Source of the DNA: Bimastos eiseni
Lineage: Eukaryota; Annelida; Clitellata; Crassiclitellata; Lumbricidae
Assembly: GCA_959347315.1 (NCBI GenBank)
Contig: OY365809.1
Location: forward strand, 42,415,290-42,479,289
DNA: 64,000 nt
Reading direction: 5' to 3'
A program made the position numbers and the translations under genes. Of the stretch, positions 1-48,975 are shown one piece after another (position 1 is the first letter of the stretch; each line of letters opens with the position of its first letter). The notes below the pieces were generated by a model that saw only the letters and a program-made list of their open reading frames with translations, had not been told where the DNA came from and did no database searches.

Positions 1-477
1 GTTGCCCAACTGCAAATTTCTTTCTCTGTTATTAAATGCTGTGTTTAAATCTCCACCAATGTTCCCTCTAATTGTTTGGATATAGCATGTGCAAGAAATG
101 TTTTGGATGCAACATTTCATAAAGTGTTCTGTGGCTGAAACTTCGACCTCTCAACGCACGTCAAAATTACTTGTGTGGCCAAAAGTTCTTCGCCTTATGT
201 CTAAACATGACATTAACCCTAACCCTGCCATAACCGACCAACACGACACCTAATCTGACCCTAACCAACCATCACGATGTCCAATCTTACCGAAACCGAG
301 CCTCACGAGGGTGTTTTTAACAATGTACATACACCCAGGTTTGCACATGTGCAGAGGTCTTCACCCGCTAAATTTTGTATGTGTTAGGCCGTAGAAGTAA
401 AATTTTTGTCGGTATAGCGGCCGAACTTCCAGCCGCAGATGATTTATCCTTTTATAAACGGTTCACACTTTTGTGCG
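1..477. mobile_element. Transposon relic at the left edge
   Basis: No gene is seen. From 57 the text begins with the motif CAATGTTCCCTCT, the same 13-bp end that borders the hAT-like MITE at 32921. The stretch from about 130 to 430 is related to two other places: inverted at about 22640-22770, where the blocks about a colour of words AACTTCGGCCTCTCAACGC and CCAAAAGTTCTT recur, and more loosely at 6415-6620, with shared CTAACC..ACC..CACGAT and CACCCGC.AAATTT. I read it as old copies of one repetitive element, class uncertain. Confidence 0.45.
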
Positions 478-669
478 ACCGACTGACTGACTGACTGACT
501 GACTGACTGACTGACTGACTGACTGACTGACTGACTGACTGACTGACTGACTGACTGACTGACTGACTGACTGACTGACTGACTGACTGACTGACTGACT
601 GACTGACTGACTGACTGACTGACTGACTGACTGACTGACTGACTGACTGACTGACTGACTGACTGACTG
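478..669. repeat. (GACT)n microsatellite, about 190 bp
   Basis: Uninterrupted tetranucleotide GACT repeats. The 73-codon minus-strand reading frame across it encodes only an SQSV repeat and is not a gene. Confidence 0.97.
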
Positions 670-2225
670 TTCTTTACAGGTCAATGTATTGTAATTGTTA
701 TCTGCAGAGAAATTCGTCAGAGTTACCGTAATTAAGTGTTTTTGTAATTATTTAAACTAATATGACGTCTGAATTTGAGGTCTCTTTTGTTTCGCATAAT
801 AACTTCTTTTTCTTCCATCGCCAAAGAAGCTGGTGATGTTGTTTTTTTGTGATGTGAAAAACAATTGATATTTTTAATTCAATGCATCTGCCATTGTCGT
901 TGGTCATGTTTTGTTGATTTGTTTATACTATATGTTGTGTTAATTGATTAACAGACAAAGCGTGTTGTTATTCTCTCTGCATTGGTGAAAGAGTCTAGAC
1001 TCTAAAACATTCTAGAATATAAAATACTAAACTGCTTTGGGAGCCATATCAAACTCATTGTTTTCAGGATGGTCCTGTTATGCTGAGGTAACTTTCAATA
1101 GTTCACATGATATGTGAGTGTTTTAGTTGTTGGAGAGGTTGAACCCCTAACTCTGCTTCTAATGCATTGGTAGCTGAAAAGATGTTGGGGTAAGATTTTG
1201 ACCCCATTGCATTTCAACCTATATTCATGACCAATGGTAATCTGTAAATTTCTCTATGCCCAACATCTTTTTTGACAACTGAATTACTGGTGATAAGGAT
1301 ATTTAAATGTTATACTATTTATCAACTGGAGGCAAAATGTGTGAATATATGACTTTACAAAAGTGCTTGTAGGTCAAACGTTCAGCGTGCTAGTCTGTGA
1401 ATTGAGGATTTGGCTCTAGAGGAGCGTGGAGATCAGAGGACATTGGAGACGGATGAACCAAAACTCGGTTCGGAACTCGGTTTGGTCAAATTTTCTTAGT
1501 ACTCGGACTCGGGCAAACAATGGGTCCGAGTGTTGATCTCTCCAATTTTCTGTTTTAAAAAGGAAATCGGATTTTTTTTTAACAAAACGACAATCAACTT
1601 AACTAAGAACACAATTACTGCTACTGTCAGTGCGTACAAGTTACTACTTCCTAGTGTTAACTAAGACAAAACTAAATAATTCATTGAAGTTGTGCAAACA
1701 GCCAATCTAAACATAAAGAGAATAAGACTTTTTAAATATTCGAACCTTGAACTCTTTAAAATTCAACTCATATAACTTGGTACTCGGATTTGTTGAGAAA
1801 TTCATCCTTAATGGGAGCTGCAATTGTGAATTGTGGTTAGCCTTCTAATGCTGGCTTATTTGAGAGATTTAAATCTCAGGCTATCATTGGCCACGCACAG
1901 GGACCTTATGTGGAGTGGTGCTCATTCAAAATGTGCAGCGGTTTAGCGAAGGATACCACTTGATCAAACTCTCATTGAAAAAGGAGCTGTTATACGGTCG
2001 CTATATAAAAACGTGTACATTTACATTACATTTGTATAGCAGAGCTAAGTAAATGATGTTGCCCATCCTTCCTACGCACGGTTGCATCTTGGGGTTGACG
2101 TATTATGTCGTGCAAATGTCCTGTAACAGTATTACGATTACAATACGTTGTTGTATGAAATGCTGCTGTTCATGCCATGTCTGCGTAATATGTTAATAAC
2201 AGCAGTGAAGACAATGTTGATGTTA
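670..2225. other. AT-rich intergenic stretch without recognised gene
   Basis: No frame longer than about 60 codons and no recognisable protein similarity. The segment around 1440-1800 (GAACTCGGTTTGGTC, ACTCGGACTCGG, GTTACTACTT) recurs in similar form near 7730-7900, 47480-47700 and inverted or direct near 61200-61510, so it is an interspersed repeat of unknown class. Confidence 0.4.
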
Positions 2226-2545
2226 ATGTGTATGATTTAATAGGCCTGGTAGGGTGATTTGCCTAATTTAATAAATCAGGTGAAGTGATTTGCATAATGT
2301 AATCGACCAGGTGGAATGATTTGCATAATTTAATAAATCATGTGAGGTGATTTGCATAATTTAATCAATCAGATGGGGTGATTTGCATAATTTAATCAAT
2401 CAGATGGGGTGATTTGCATAATTTAATCGATTAGATGGGGTGATTTGCATAATTTAATCGATCAGATGGGGTGGTTTGCATAACTTAATCAATCAGATGG
2501 GGTGATTTGCATAATTTAATAGACCAGGTCAGATGGACATAATAT
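2226..2545. repeat. ~31-bp minisatellite carrying POU octamer motifs
   Basis: About ten diverged units of roughly 31 bp. Seven contain the exact octamer ATTTGCAT (the POU/Oct consensus in one orientation) within GTGATTTGCATAATTTAAT, one has GTTTGCAT, and another exact octamer follows at about 2560. The array lies about 3.5 kb upstream of the ABCC1 start codon. Confidence 0.9.
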
Positions 2546-2739
2546 AATTATGCTGCCCATTTGCATTCACAGTGTATCTGTTGCTTAATTTGTCATTGTT
2601 ATGGCATAAAGCTGAGTATGGTATTATGTACTTGCTTAAATTGTTATTCTATTCAATTATTGTCTGCTTTTGTTTGTTTGTTTTCTCAGTTTCTTACTAT
2701 GCATGTAAATCTTCACTTCACGCACAAATGCAGTCGGTC

Positions 2740-3110
2740 AGCATTGTCAGATGTGCAGTTGCTATTGTTGAGTGTGCATTTGACATTGGCGATTGTGCAT
2801 TTGACATTGTGGAGTGTGCAATTATCACAGTGTGCATTTGACAATGTCAAATGTGAATTTGACACTGCCGTGTGTGCAGTTGACACTATCGTGTGAGCAT
2901 TTGACACTGCCATGTGTGCATTTGACACTATCGTGTGAGCATTTGACACTGCCATGTGTGCATTTGACGATGTCAAGTGTGAGTTTGACACTGTCAAGTG
3001 TGCATTTGATGATGTCAAGCGTGTATTTGACACTGTGGAGTGTGCAGTTGGTAGAGCGTGCATTTGAGAATGTCAAGTGTGAATTTGACACTGTCAAGTT
3101 TGCAGTTGAC
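2740..3110. repeat. ~21-bp minisatellite (GTGTGCATTTGACACTGTC-like)
   Basis: Roughly sixteen diverged units built around GTGCATTTGACA. The repeat keeps several frames open on both strands. None of them resembles a protein. Confidence 0.9.
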
Positions 3111-3241
3111 TCTTATATGATTTCCAAGTGCTACCAAAGTTGCATCATGGAAATTGGATTACTTTATATCAAATTTTCCAGTTCTTATCAATTCATATTT
3201 TAATTAATGAACAACACAATTGGGACAGTAACAGCACCATA

Positions 3242-3372
3242 GGACAGACCTCATTCTTGGAGAGCCAGTTAATCCTCCAGACAGCCACTATATATAACTG
3301 TTTTTGGTCCTCATTCACTGCTAATTTTATCTACATCAAACAGATCATGCGCAACTCCAGAGCTTACGTCAA
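3242..3372 (+). other. Orphan exon-like segment, unidentified
   Basis: A stretch bounded by a plausible acceptor (ACAGTAACAG, ending 3239) and a good donor (AAC|GTGAGT at 3373) is open in one frame. It reads as a mixed hydrophobic peptide including SQLILQTATIYNCFWSS and, at its end, QIMRNSRAYVN. Composition is more protein-like than in neighbouring spurious frames, and the preceding sequence is also open. I do not recognise the family, and it does not match any part of ABCC1, whose first exon lies downstream at 6026. It could be an exon of an upstream plus-strand gene, a decayed fragment, or chance. Confidence 0.25.
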
Positions 3373-3645
3373 CGTGAGTTCATGCTGTAAAATGTGAAGG
3401 AATTCATGCAGTAACATGTGAAGGGGTTCACGCTGTAACATGTGAAGGGTTCATGCTATAACATGTGAAGGAGTTCATGCTGTAACATGTGAAGGGGTCA
3501 TGCTGTAACATGTGAAGGGGTTCATGCTGTAACATGTGAAGGAGTTCATGCTGTAACATGTGAAGGGTTCATGCTGTAACATGTGAAGTGGTTCATGCTG
3601 TAACATGTGAAGGGTTTATGCTGTAACATGTGAAGGAGCTTGCAC
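3373..3645. repeat. ~24-bp minisatellite (TTCATGCTGTAACATGTGAA)
   Basis: About eleven units of 23-24 bp in direct tandem, beginning immediately after the putative donor of the orphan exon-like segment; the first unit overlaps it. Confidence 0.95.
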
Positions 3646-4787
3646 TGTTTTATCTACATCCTCTGATATATCTGTCTAATAAGGAGAGAAATGTAGTTGA
3701 ATCAGCTCTAGAAAGGATCATAGCAGTCCTTAAAGCTAGATCGGAGGCCGCCAGGAGTATGAAGCGGACTTCATTTTCTTAGCCTCTGCATATGAGGGTG
3801 TGTAACCTCAGACTGATAAATACGAATTTGTAAAATTTGATGATTCAGCTTTTTTGGGGTCACTGTCAAAAAGATCCAGGGATTAGATTGATTATAACCA
3901 ATGGGAGGTCTCAGAGGCTCGAGAAAAGGATCAAGGCCTTAAAGCAAGCACTGAGCAGTCCATAATCAGTCTAGCTAACTGAGCCTAACTCTGTGACAAG
4001 CCCATATTGAACCCACATCACCTGCTAGAATATGGGACTCATATAAATGACCGATATGGGTCAGATTCATGCTTCCTACGGACAGTGGACTCGTGGCTGA
4101 GTTGGCTAGGGATTCAGATGGACCAGAAATATCAACTTTTCACTGCCTGCACTCTGTCAGTGCCAGTCCCAAGCTTGGATAAAGAAGGAGGGTGATACTG
4201 ATATAATTTATTAAAGAGTGTCGTTAAACTGAAACTAAGCCTATATTGCCCTGGCGGAGTTAGAACCTGTAACCTCTCGGTTGGCAGGTACGCTCAAGCT
4301 AAGGGCACTAGCTTACTCACGAGCAGTCTTATCAGAGGCCTTATCTAGAGATACAATAACCGACGAGAAGACCAGGTTTAGAAAGCAGCAGATGAGATGT
4401 TATGAAACTTATGATGAGGCCGATTTGGATTAGGAAAAGACTTATAGATTATAATTACTGCAGGCTGTCGTGTGATGAGCGTAAGAATTGCATACGTATT
4501 TGAAAATGCATTATCCTTTCAGATAGTTATAATATATCTTCTAGTCTGTTCCGCCCACCGATGACGCCCACTATTCTACAAATAAAGGTCAAACATTGCG
4601 TAAAGCGACCGCAAAATTGCAACACGTGCAACACGTTTTGTAAGGCATAATTAGTTACTCGTGTTGAATGAATATTCATTAGTGATGGCTGTCAATCATG
4701 AGATGAATATTCATTTTTGTCGTTGCCAGGTCAGATCGGAGGCTGGATGCTTAATATTGCACAGTCACGTTGCGAAAATACGATACA
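3646..4787. other. Intergenic stretch, nothing recognised
   Basis: Several weak reading frames, none protein-like. No tandem repeat or clear transposon end seen. Confidence 0.5.
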
Positions 4788-5640
4788 TTATGAGTGATTG
4801 AAGAGAGAGAGACGGAGTGTAGTAATTTTTCCAGAGAAGAAAGGACAGAACGATTCAGCTATAGAAAAAGATGGAAGCGAGTTTGGAAGTGAGCTGGAAG
4901 AGTTCCGATGGAGGAGTTGATTTACAGTTTTCCAAAGAAGTCGAGGATTAGAGGATCGGGATTGGACCAACGAGGAATAGAAGCTCGTTTTAAGCCTTAG
5001 CCAGAAGGTCGTGGTATTTATTTGTAGCCGATTTTAGGGCAGAAAGCACTTGAGGATCACGGGTTCATTTGTAAGTGCGCTCGAGGCGTCGACGGAAAGA
5101 TTTGAAAGCCTGGAGATAGGAATTAGACCACGGATTGTTAGCGTGAGATTCGGTTTCGTTGATAATAGGAGCGTGTTTGTCAAGGAGCGTGGAGAGAGTG
5201 GTATTGTAGGAGGACAGGAGATCATCGAGGGAGAGTGGAGGATTTAGAATGAGGTCTGAAACGGAGAGATCTTGCGTGAAGGCTTCAATGTTTATGGAAC
5301 TGATACGACGAAAAGAACGTGAGACCGGATCAGGACGTGGAGTAGGTAGAATGTTAGGGCTTGTGAATATGGGATAATGATCGGAAGGTGTATCAAAAGA
5401 GAAAGAAATATCTGACGATGTGATGTGATGATGAGATCAAGTGTGTGGTCGTGACAGTGAGTGGGGAAGTTGACATGTTGGACCAGACTAGTGGATGATA
5501 AGAGCGTGAGGAATTCAGTGGCAAATGAATCACAGGGATCATCGATTAGAGAAAGAAACATTAAGATCATAAGTGACAGCAAAATTGCGGACAGAAGAAT
5601 CAGAGGTGATGGGAAGATATGAAGAATTAATGAATAAGTG
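4788..5640 (-). mobile_element. Decayed non-LTR retrotransposon (endonuclease/RT linker), CR1/L2 type
   Basis: Read on the minus strand from about 5640 down, broken frames give the region typical of CR1/L2-clade LINEs between the endonuclease and the reverse transcriptase. This includes LVQHVNFPTHCHDHTLDLII, then a PPLSLDDL-type stretch in another frame, and finally LWKTVNQLLHRNSSSSLPNS followed by a phenylalanine-rich SFCPFFSGKI motif. Frames change several times and stop codons interrupt, so it is a dead, 5'- and 3'-truncated copy. It ends about 390 bp upstream of the ABCC1 start codon. Confidence 0.8.
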
Positions 5641-5879
5641 TGTTGATCAACGGATGAGGGATAGCCTACTTTGATTTGGTCAGGAAGGCTGCATATAGGC
5701 TGATGAATTATGATTTTGAGGGATTGAAATAGAAGCTTCAGATTGCAGATTCTACTGTGTCATTCTCCAATCTTTAACAAGAACCTAAGGATTGTTTATG
5801 AATCACGCAGTTAATTTTAATTAACATCTGGATCAGCCAAAATTTTGCGCCACTTTATATAATTAGTATTTAAGAATGC

Positions 5880-6025
5880 TACTTAATATTCATAAGGAGG
5901 CGGGTCGGAATGTGTGCTTTAAATATTTTGTAACCTTATCTATTTCCGCCTGCTAAGCTCTGTTGTCGCTGTAAATCTGTAGGAATGAGATAGTGTCTAC
6001 AGAAGCGTTTTTCAATTCAGTCAAA
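5880..6025 (+). promoter_or_regulatory. Likely ABCC1 promoter / 5' UTR region
   Basis: The stretch just before the first ABCC1 codon contains a GC-box-like GGAGGCGGG at 5896-5904 and an AT-rich TTTAAATATTTT near 5920. A minimal upstream reading frame (ATG AGA TAG at 5985-5993) is out of frame with the real start. The real start has A at -3 and G at +4, a strong Kozak context. Transcription start is not determinable from sequence. Confidence 0.3.
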
Positions 6026-42485
<36,460 letters not shown>

Positions 42486-43645
42486 TTCGCCGGGCGATTA
42501 CTTCATCTGGTTCCCTGCTACATACACTCTTTGTTCATTATTTTGACAGCTGAACGCGAACGAGCGGGGAGCCAGACTCAGCATGAAACCTGTAGCACAA
42601 AGGGTGTAATTATCAAGAAGCGTCTCAATGGTGTGAATTTTATTAATTATTTGCTGTGGATTGGGTTTGAAATGTTTTTCCAGCATGTAGAGATTTTCTT
42701 AGAATCCACCCTCGAGAACTAAAATGATGGCAAGCAGTTGGTGTGTTTTGAGGAAAGAAGTTTTGTAGATTTTCTTGTGATGTCATATAATGTGCACAGT
42801 AGTTCTGGCTTTCAACGTCGTTTTGTAGTTGCATTGACGCTCTTTGGAAACCCTTTTGATCTATTGTGCACAATAATCCTGGACTTCATTTTAGTTTGAC
42901 TCCCTTTGAATAACTCTAGGACAACATATGTCTTGGCATATATGCGTGTGCTAATATTCTTTCCAACGGTGATTTCAGAAAATAGGATGGTATTCAGTTC
43001 TTGTTTAAGTTATGTGTGATATGTAGACCTAGTTTATGATCAAACCTCGAAAGTTGCATTTATAAAGCACTGTGTGGGATTTGGAGGCCACAACTGTTTT
43101 GAATTGGCTTCATAATTGCCTGGTTACTTAACAGTGTGATTTATTTTACTACTTAGTGATACAGATTGTGTTAGCTTCACTCTGCGTGGAATTACGGTGA
43201 GTAATTCTGTAACCATTATGTTTTACATGATTTGCGTAGGCACACGGTGACTTACCGACGCCAGTTTTGTTACGTTTAATGCTAAATGGTCTTGTAGCTG
43301 TTGTAGTTGTTAATTAAGTTGTAGTGTGTAGTAATGTAATTGTTGCCGTTGTAAAACTTGAAGTTGCATCCGTTGTGAAAGTTACTGGTGAATTGGAAAT
43401 TGGTGAATAATCTCAAAAACATTTAACGACTTTTGTTCATTTGCGTTTTCAAATTTATTTAGTAACATTTTCTGTTATTACTACTGCTGGTTTACTGTTC
43501 AATTCTTTCATTATTTGCAATTTATTTTCTTTGAATTCTCCTGATTTATTTTGGAACAGAAGACTTTGTAGGGATTGCTGTTAACCACTCAGTTAACCAC
43601 TTACTTTTGAAATTTAAAACAGATTTATGATTTTTATTCCCAGTG
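42486..43645. other. ABCC1 3' flank, probable 3' UTR
   Basis: AT-rich, no protein-like frame and no repeat recognised. The poly(A) site cannot be fixed; the nearest clear AATAAA runs are far downstream at about 46010 and 46465. Confidence 0.4.
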
Positions 43646-44082
43646 AGTGGTCGTCCACATATTACGTACACAGCGAGCGGGAATCGAATTTCGGCAATTT
43701 TACGTACGGTGGGGGAGGGGTCCCAAAACTATGTACGTACGCAAGCATAATTGTCTAATTATGACGTTCACAATACGGAATATGAAAATCGGAACTGTAA
43801 ACCCAATCACAGCTTTTATTCCTGGTTAATCAATTTGATGTAGCATTAAAACTGTTTAAAATGCAAGTGTTAGTATTTTATTTCCTCATAAAAGTTAAAA
43901 AATTTAAGCTGTTAAATATGATGCTTAACAAAATTAAATAGCCTGTGGTAAAATCAATGTTTTATAGGGCTTAAATGTACGTATGCATGGGGGAGGGGTC
44001 CGCGAAATGTACGCGGTGCATCAGGGGAGTGGGGGTCAGAAAAGCCGACTTTTTGTGTGTACGTAATATATGGATGGGCCCT
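43646..44082. mobile_element. MITE with ATATTACGTAC ends, copy 1
   Basis: Left end CGTCCACATATTACGTACA, right end GTACGTAATATATGGATGGG. The interior has GGGGGAGGGGTCC on both sides and AATTGTCTAATTATGACGTT. An inverted relative lies at 54600. Confidence 0.85.
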
Positions 44083-46836
44083 GATGATGATGATGATGAG
44101 TGCTCTACCCAAAGGCAGCTGCATTGGCTTTTATGCCATCCATCGTGGAATATGAGTTGAGTGAGGTCGTTTCCCATTGTCTTCCTCAAAGACCATGTGG
44201 GTGAGCAACAACTTGTCCAGGTAGTAACACTGTTGCTTACAGTAGATTCGAACCTGCATAGAACATGCTGCTTCACCACCGCATCCCAGTGTTTATATTT
44301 CATATTTAGTATTCCCAGTATTTATACTTAATTTAAGGTTAGTAATGACATTCCCAACCAGGCGTAAGCAAGCTTAAAAGCTGTCCTGGTTTTTATTTTT
44401 ATTCAACCCATTATTATAGCTGCATTGCATTATGTGCCTCCTCTGTGTCTTGCTACTGGCTCCATCACCATGCATCATCTGCCATAGTTGCCTTCACTGG
44501 CCGTGGACCTGGTCTTTGTGGTGTCGGGACTTGGAACTGAGCCTGACCGTACCAGGGACATATAGGAAAATATTATGGGGGTTTCGTTTTCGGGAGCTTT
44601 CCATTGAACAATGTCATATCTTCTTACAGTGTTAGGTTTCAATTACAGTGATGCATTTATTTTGGGGTTTTAACCCATAAGACTCCCCCTCCCGAAATAC
44701 GCCCCTCCATGCTGGATCAGACTTGTTTTGTGGATAAGTTGGTTCCAACGGCTTTGCTTTATGGGTGATGTAAAAATACAAGGATTACGGTAAGAGTCTT
44801 GGTAACGACCTGTCTTAAGGATCATTTATCCCAAGACTGTATGCACGTGTTGCTATCAATAGTCACTTGTCATGAAGTAATTATTACGTGACCTACCTTA
44901 ACTAGAGCCCCTTAAATTTTTAAATACTTGTCATAAATTAATTATTTGACTTTATCCTAACCAGTGGTTTAGTTCTCAAAAAACAGGTGGGTAAATATTT
45001 AGTGATTGCCAAAATAAACGAACACCAATTAAGTTTGATGTTGTCAATACGTTGCATATTAAAAACAACTTTTATCTCAAGATATTTTAGTTGCCTGACC
45101 CCAACATCTTTTCAGCTGTTAGGGTAAGAAGAGCTAGATGCTGAACCAATCCCCACAAAGAAACACTTGCTTAATTTCTAACTATTTTGGTTTTATTATT
45201 ATTTAACTGTATCAAACACAGTTGTTCCCGACGTGGTATTGTTAGGAAGCTTACAGCTGTGTAGATATCTCATTATGATCCTATTGCATCAGAAGTAATT
45301 ACTACTTTCAATAATTCGTAAGAAAGTGAGTAAACTAATAGTGACCTCAGTTGGTCTCAACTGAACTGCATTCCAGATTCTCAACAGCTTTCCTTTAAGG
45401 AAGTTTTTGACGGCAAGGCTTTGCTGTAACCATTACTGCTCTGCAATACTTGACTTTTGTCTGCCATTATAGCTGTTCCACAGTTTGAATCTCGGTGCAT
45501 CTGTTGGCGTGATTATATGAACAAAACTGGATTGTCAAGTAAGATGGTTGATGAGGACTCCTCTTAGATGTAATTACTTAAATTTACGTTGGTAGTCATT
45601 ACACGAACGATATCTAGGATATCGGAGATGTTGGTGTTTGTATTTTGCCAGTACAAAGTGTGTGTTTATATCATGATAGTATGTTAATTGTTATTGAGTG
45701 GTGTTTAGACATATTCGAAAACAGGCTATGTAGAGGTTACGTGTTGCCAAGACTATTTTGCTTTCTATTTTACTGTGCCACACACGGTTTCAAGTAACTG
45801 GTAATGTCATTAGTACGCTTATTATTTTATTCATGATGGGTGGATACGTTTTTCTTTAAGTTCTTAAGTTTATTGTGGTTGGAAAGGCTTCAGGAAGGGT
45901 TATGTACAGAAAGGGTTGGTTTGTCCCGTGTATACATGCATTGGGCTTCAGATGGGGGTAACTTGTACAGGCTGCTTCTGTGGGTGTAACCCTAGGCTGT
46001 GATGAACTAAACAATAAATAAATCGGTTACAGGTTCTTTAGTTTTTTAAATATGGTTACGATGCTAAAGCATACATTACAGATCTGTAACCACTCTGTAA
46101 TTTTCATATTTGCATTGACAGATTCCAATTGATATAGCTATCCTTTCAACATTACAGTATATATATATACATATGTGTATATATATATATTAATTGTTGT
46201 GACGTTGCTAACGTGTGTATCTAATGTTCTACAAGTATGTATGAAAAACTTACGCATACTTAGTGGCATTTTATTTAATTTTATATTTTGTCTGCATCCT
46301 GTTAATGTTCTTCTGCCCAATTGGACAGTCGTAGTAATTAATCAAATGCCAGGATTGCAGAACTTGTCCTAACCAGCCAGCATGCTATGGACGTTGTTTT
46401 CGTGATTCATTGTGATTCGATTTGTGTTAGACGTCGTTTAGCATACTTTTACTTTCATACACAAATCAGTTAATAAAGGTTTGGTCGTTGATTTTTCTTA
46501 CAGTACTAAATAATAAAAGCCAGTTTCTGGATTTATACACCAGATTGAATCTCCCTTCTCAAGAGCTTAGGCTGAACTCCTCCATTTTTCCTTTCAACAG
46601 TTTTGTAATTGCCAGAATAGTCCATTAGCATTAGACAAAAATGTGGAGGAAGGTGGAAATGTCTGATAACAAGGGGGATTTCGAGGAGTTTTAGTACGTT
46701 AATGTGCTTGTATTTCTGGAGCTATCCTGAAAAATTCAACTTGTCATCAGACATTGCCACCTTTTAGCTAAATCTCTTGGACTAAAAGCCTATTATTTGT
46801 TGGGTATTTAATTGGTCAGGGTTGGGAGTGCCACTT
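44083..46836. other. Intergenic DNA, nothing recognised
   Basis: No protein-like frame. There is a (GAT)n run at 44082-44098 and a weak LINE tail (ATATAGCTATCCTTTCAACA) with an (AT)n run at about 46130-46190. Confidence 0.5.
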
Positions 46837-46900
46837 GGGAGGTTTTTTAAGAAACACCGGAAATTAGAGAGCACCACCGGTGTTTCTTAAAAAACCTCCC
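46837..46900. repeat. Perfect 24-bp inverted repeat, 16-nt loop
   Basis: Arms 46837-46860 (GGGAGGTTTTTTAAGAAACA plus four bases) and 46877-46900 are exact reverse complements. The loop is AAATTAGAGAGCACCA. Confidence 0.96.
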
Positions 46901-48189
46901 ATGATTCGCACACAGCTGTCTTCAGCAAAGTCTTTGATCCATTCATTAGAACGTTTTTTTAGTTGTATGAAAAGAGTCAAAACATATCTCAGAAACAAGT
47001 GTGAAGACCTTCTTGTAATTGCATACCTCCAAGAAGATGCAAAAAAATGTGGATATTGACGCAGTTATTGATGATTTTGGTTGTTTGAAACATAGATGAT
47101 ATCCTTTGTTTTAGTCAATTGTTTAATGAAACTTGTTATATGCTATTGTCTATTGAGTTTGTAATAACTTTGAAAAAAATTTTCACACTTTTTGCAACAG
47201 TAAAGAAATCAAACTTTAAACGAATATTATTACAAGATTTAACAAATCATATCTTTTGGTACCACTGAAAACGCAAAAACCAAAACAAACTTAAAACAAG
47301 CAGGAAACCCCGGCAACACACTAAAATTGCATTCTTGCTTGTCCCCCCTGAAAAAAAGCTGAAATGACATCCCTATCTATAAATGTTAGGGATGTATCGA
47401 GTTTTACCAGTTCATAATATTTAAAAAATTCTCATTCTCATGATTTTTAGCTTGGCAGTTTATGAATTTATTGATTTTGCCTAAGTTCTACACTAAGAAG
47501 TAGCTACTAGTAAGTACTTAGAGTAACAGTATTTGTTTTTAGTTAGGTCAATTGTCGTTTTGTAAATAAAAAATCTGATTTTTGTTTCAAAAACATAAAA
47601 TTTGAAAGCCAATTTTTATTAAAACTTGGACCTATTGTTTGCCTGAGTAATGCCGAGTTCTACGAAACTCGGCCGAGCCAAGTTTTGGTTCATCCCGAAT
47701 TAAGGTCCGTTGACAATTATGTACATACATGCAAGTAAGTAAGTATAATTTATATTCTTTATTTCGACCAACTGCTTATATATACTGCTCTTTGGTTTAC
47801 AAGACATTTAAACAACATAAAACATTCTTGTCAAATACGTTTTCCTCGTTATGCTGACCACTCTAGGGATACTTCGGTCATGCTGTCTTGGCCTCGTGGA
47901 GTAGGGCTTTGGCCTCAGTGGTTGAAAGAGTGGGTTCAACACGTGGCTCTCCCTGATCAAGCAGGACGGCTGAAAAGCGGTTTCTCATAGGCATTTCTAC
48001 ATACAAAGGCAGTCATATCAAATAGTGTATCATGGACTGCAGTATACCAGAGCTTCGAGGTCATATGGTGCAACCTGTGTTCAGTGTTCCTGTGAGGTAT
48101 ATGTTTTCATTCATACATACAAACATACATACTTACTTACGTACGTACATACATACATACAGGTGTCCATACAATGTACATACATAATT
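46901..48189. other. Intergenic DNA, mostly unrecognised
   Basis: Contains another copy of the ACTCGG/GTTACTACTT interspersed repeat at about 47460-47700 and an ACAT/ACGT microsatellite near 48110-48180. No gene seen. Confidence 0.5.
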
Positions 48190-48690
48190 ATTTTAAATTT
48201 TAGAACAGTATCATTTCAAGACAACATTATCTGAAATTCAGAACAGTATCGTCTCAAAATCATAAATGTACCTTACTGTCGGAACAGTATCGTCACAACA
48301 GAAAAGTATCTTAAAGACAGATTCTCTAATGCAGAACAGTTTACCATTTTATATTCATTACAGTATCTAAAGATCAGAAAAGCATCCTTATAATTACGAA
48401 CATCTTAATCGGCTAAATGCACAACAGCATCTTAAGATTAGAAGAGTATCATATTAATTCAGATTGGTATCCATAAGATCAGAACAGTCTTTTTAATTCA
48501 GAACAGTGTCACCCTAATTCAGAACAGTATCATATTAATTAAGGAGAGTATCCATAAGATTGGAACAGTAACATCTTAATTCAGAACAGTAACATCTTAG
48601 TTCAGAACAGTATCTTAAGATCAGAACAGTAACATCTTGATTCATGACAGTAGATTAAGGTCAGAACAGTACCTTAAAACATAGACGTAA
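48190..48690. repeat. Degenerate TCAGAACAGTATC repeat
   Basis: About eighteen irregular units of CAGAACAGTA with CATCTTAATT or TAAGAT spacers, ending about 150 bp from the stop codon of the minus-strand acidic-protein gene. Confidence 0.88.
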
Positions 48691-48838
48691 CATTCGAAAA
48701 TAAGACAGACACACGGATCTACCATGTCCACTGACCACGCATACATCGAGCCCTGCCTGCATCGGTCAAGGCCTTTGATTTTCTCAAAGCAAAGTGTAAG
48801 TGGCAGGTTTGCACAGCAACAAAACTGTTGACCAGACT

Positions 48839-48975
48839 TCAGGAATCCTCTCCCAGCAGATGTTCGTTCTCGTCGCTCGACGAATCCGATTTTCCGTCCG
48901 CGATGGTGCGCTGTTTTCGTCCAACTTCCTCTTCAGAATTTTCGTCGCTGCTGTCTTTCTCGTCTTCGCTCCAAT
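48839..48975 (-). CDS. Acidic-protein gene exon 3 with stop
   Basis: Acceptor TTCTTGCAG, 45 codons including TGA at 48841-48839, nearly half Asp/Glu/Ser. A competing frame here is open but basic and does not fit the splice phase. Confidence 0.72.

Noticed and set aside
210..270. Interstitial telomere repeats (TTAACCCTAACCCTGCC)
   Set aside because: Only two degenerate units, within a dispersed transposon-like sequence also found near 22670 and 6470.
463..684. Minus-strand SQSV-repeat frame
   Set aside because: Pure translation of the (GACT)n microsatellite.
2226..3645. CRISPR-like look of regularly spaced repeats
   Set aside because: Units are contiguous tandem minisatellites without unique spacers, the repeats are diverged, and the DNA is animal.
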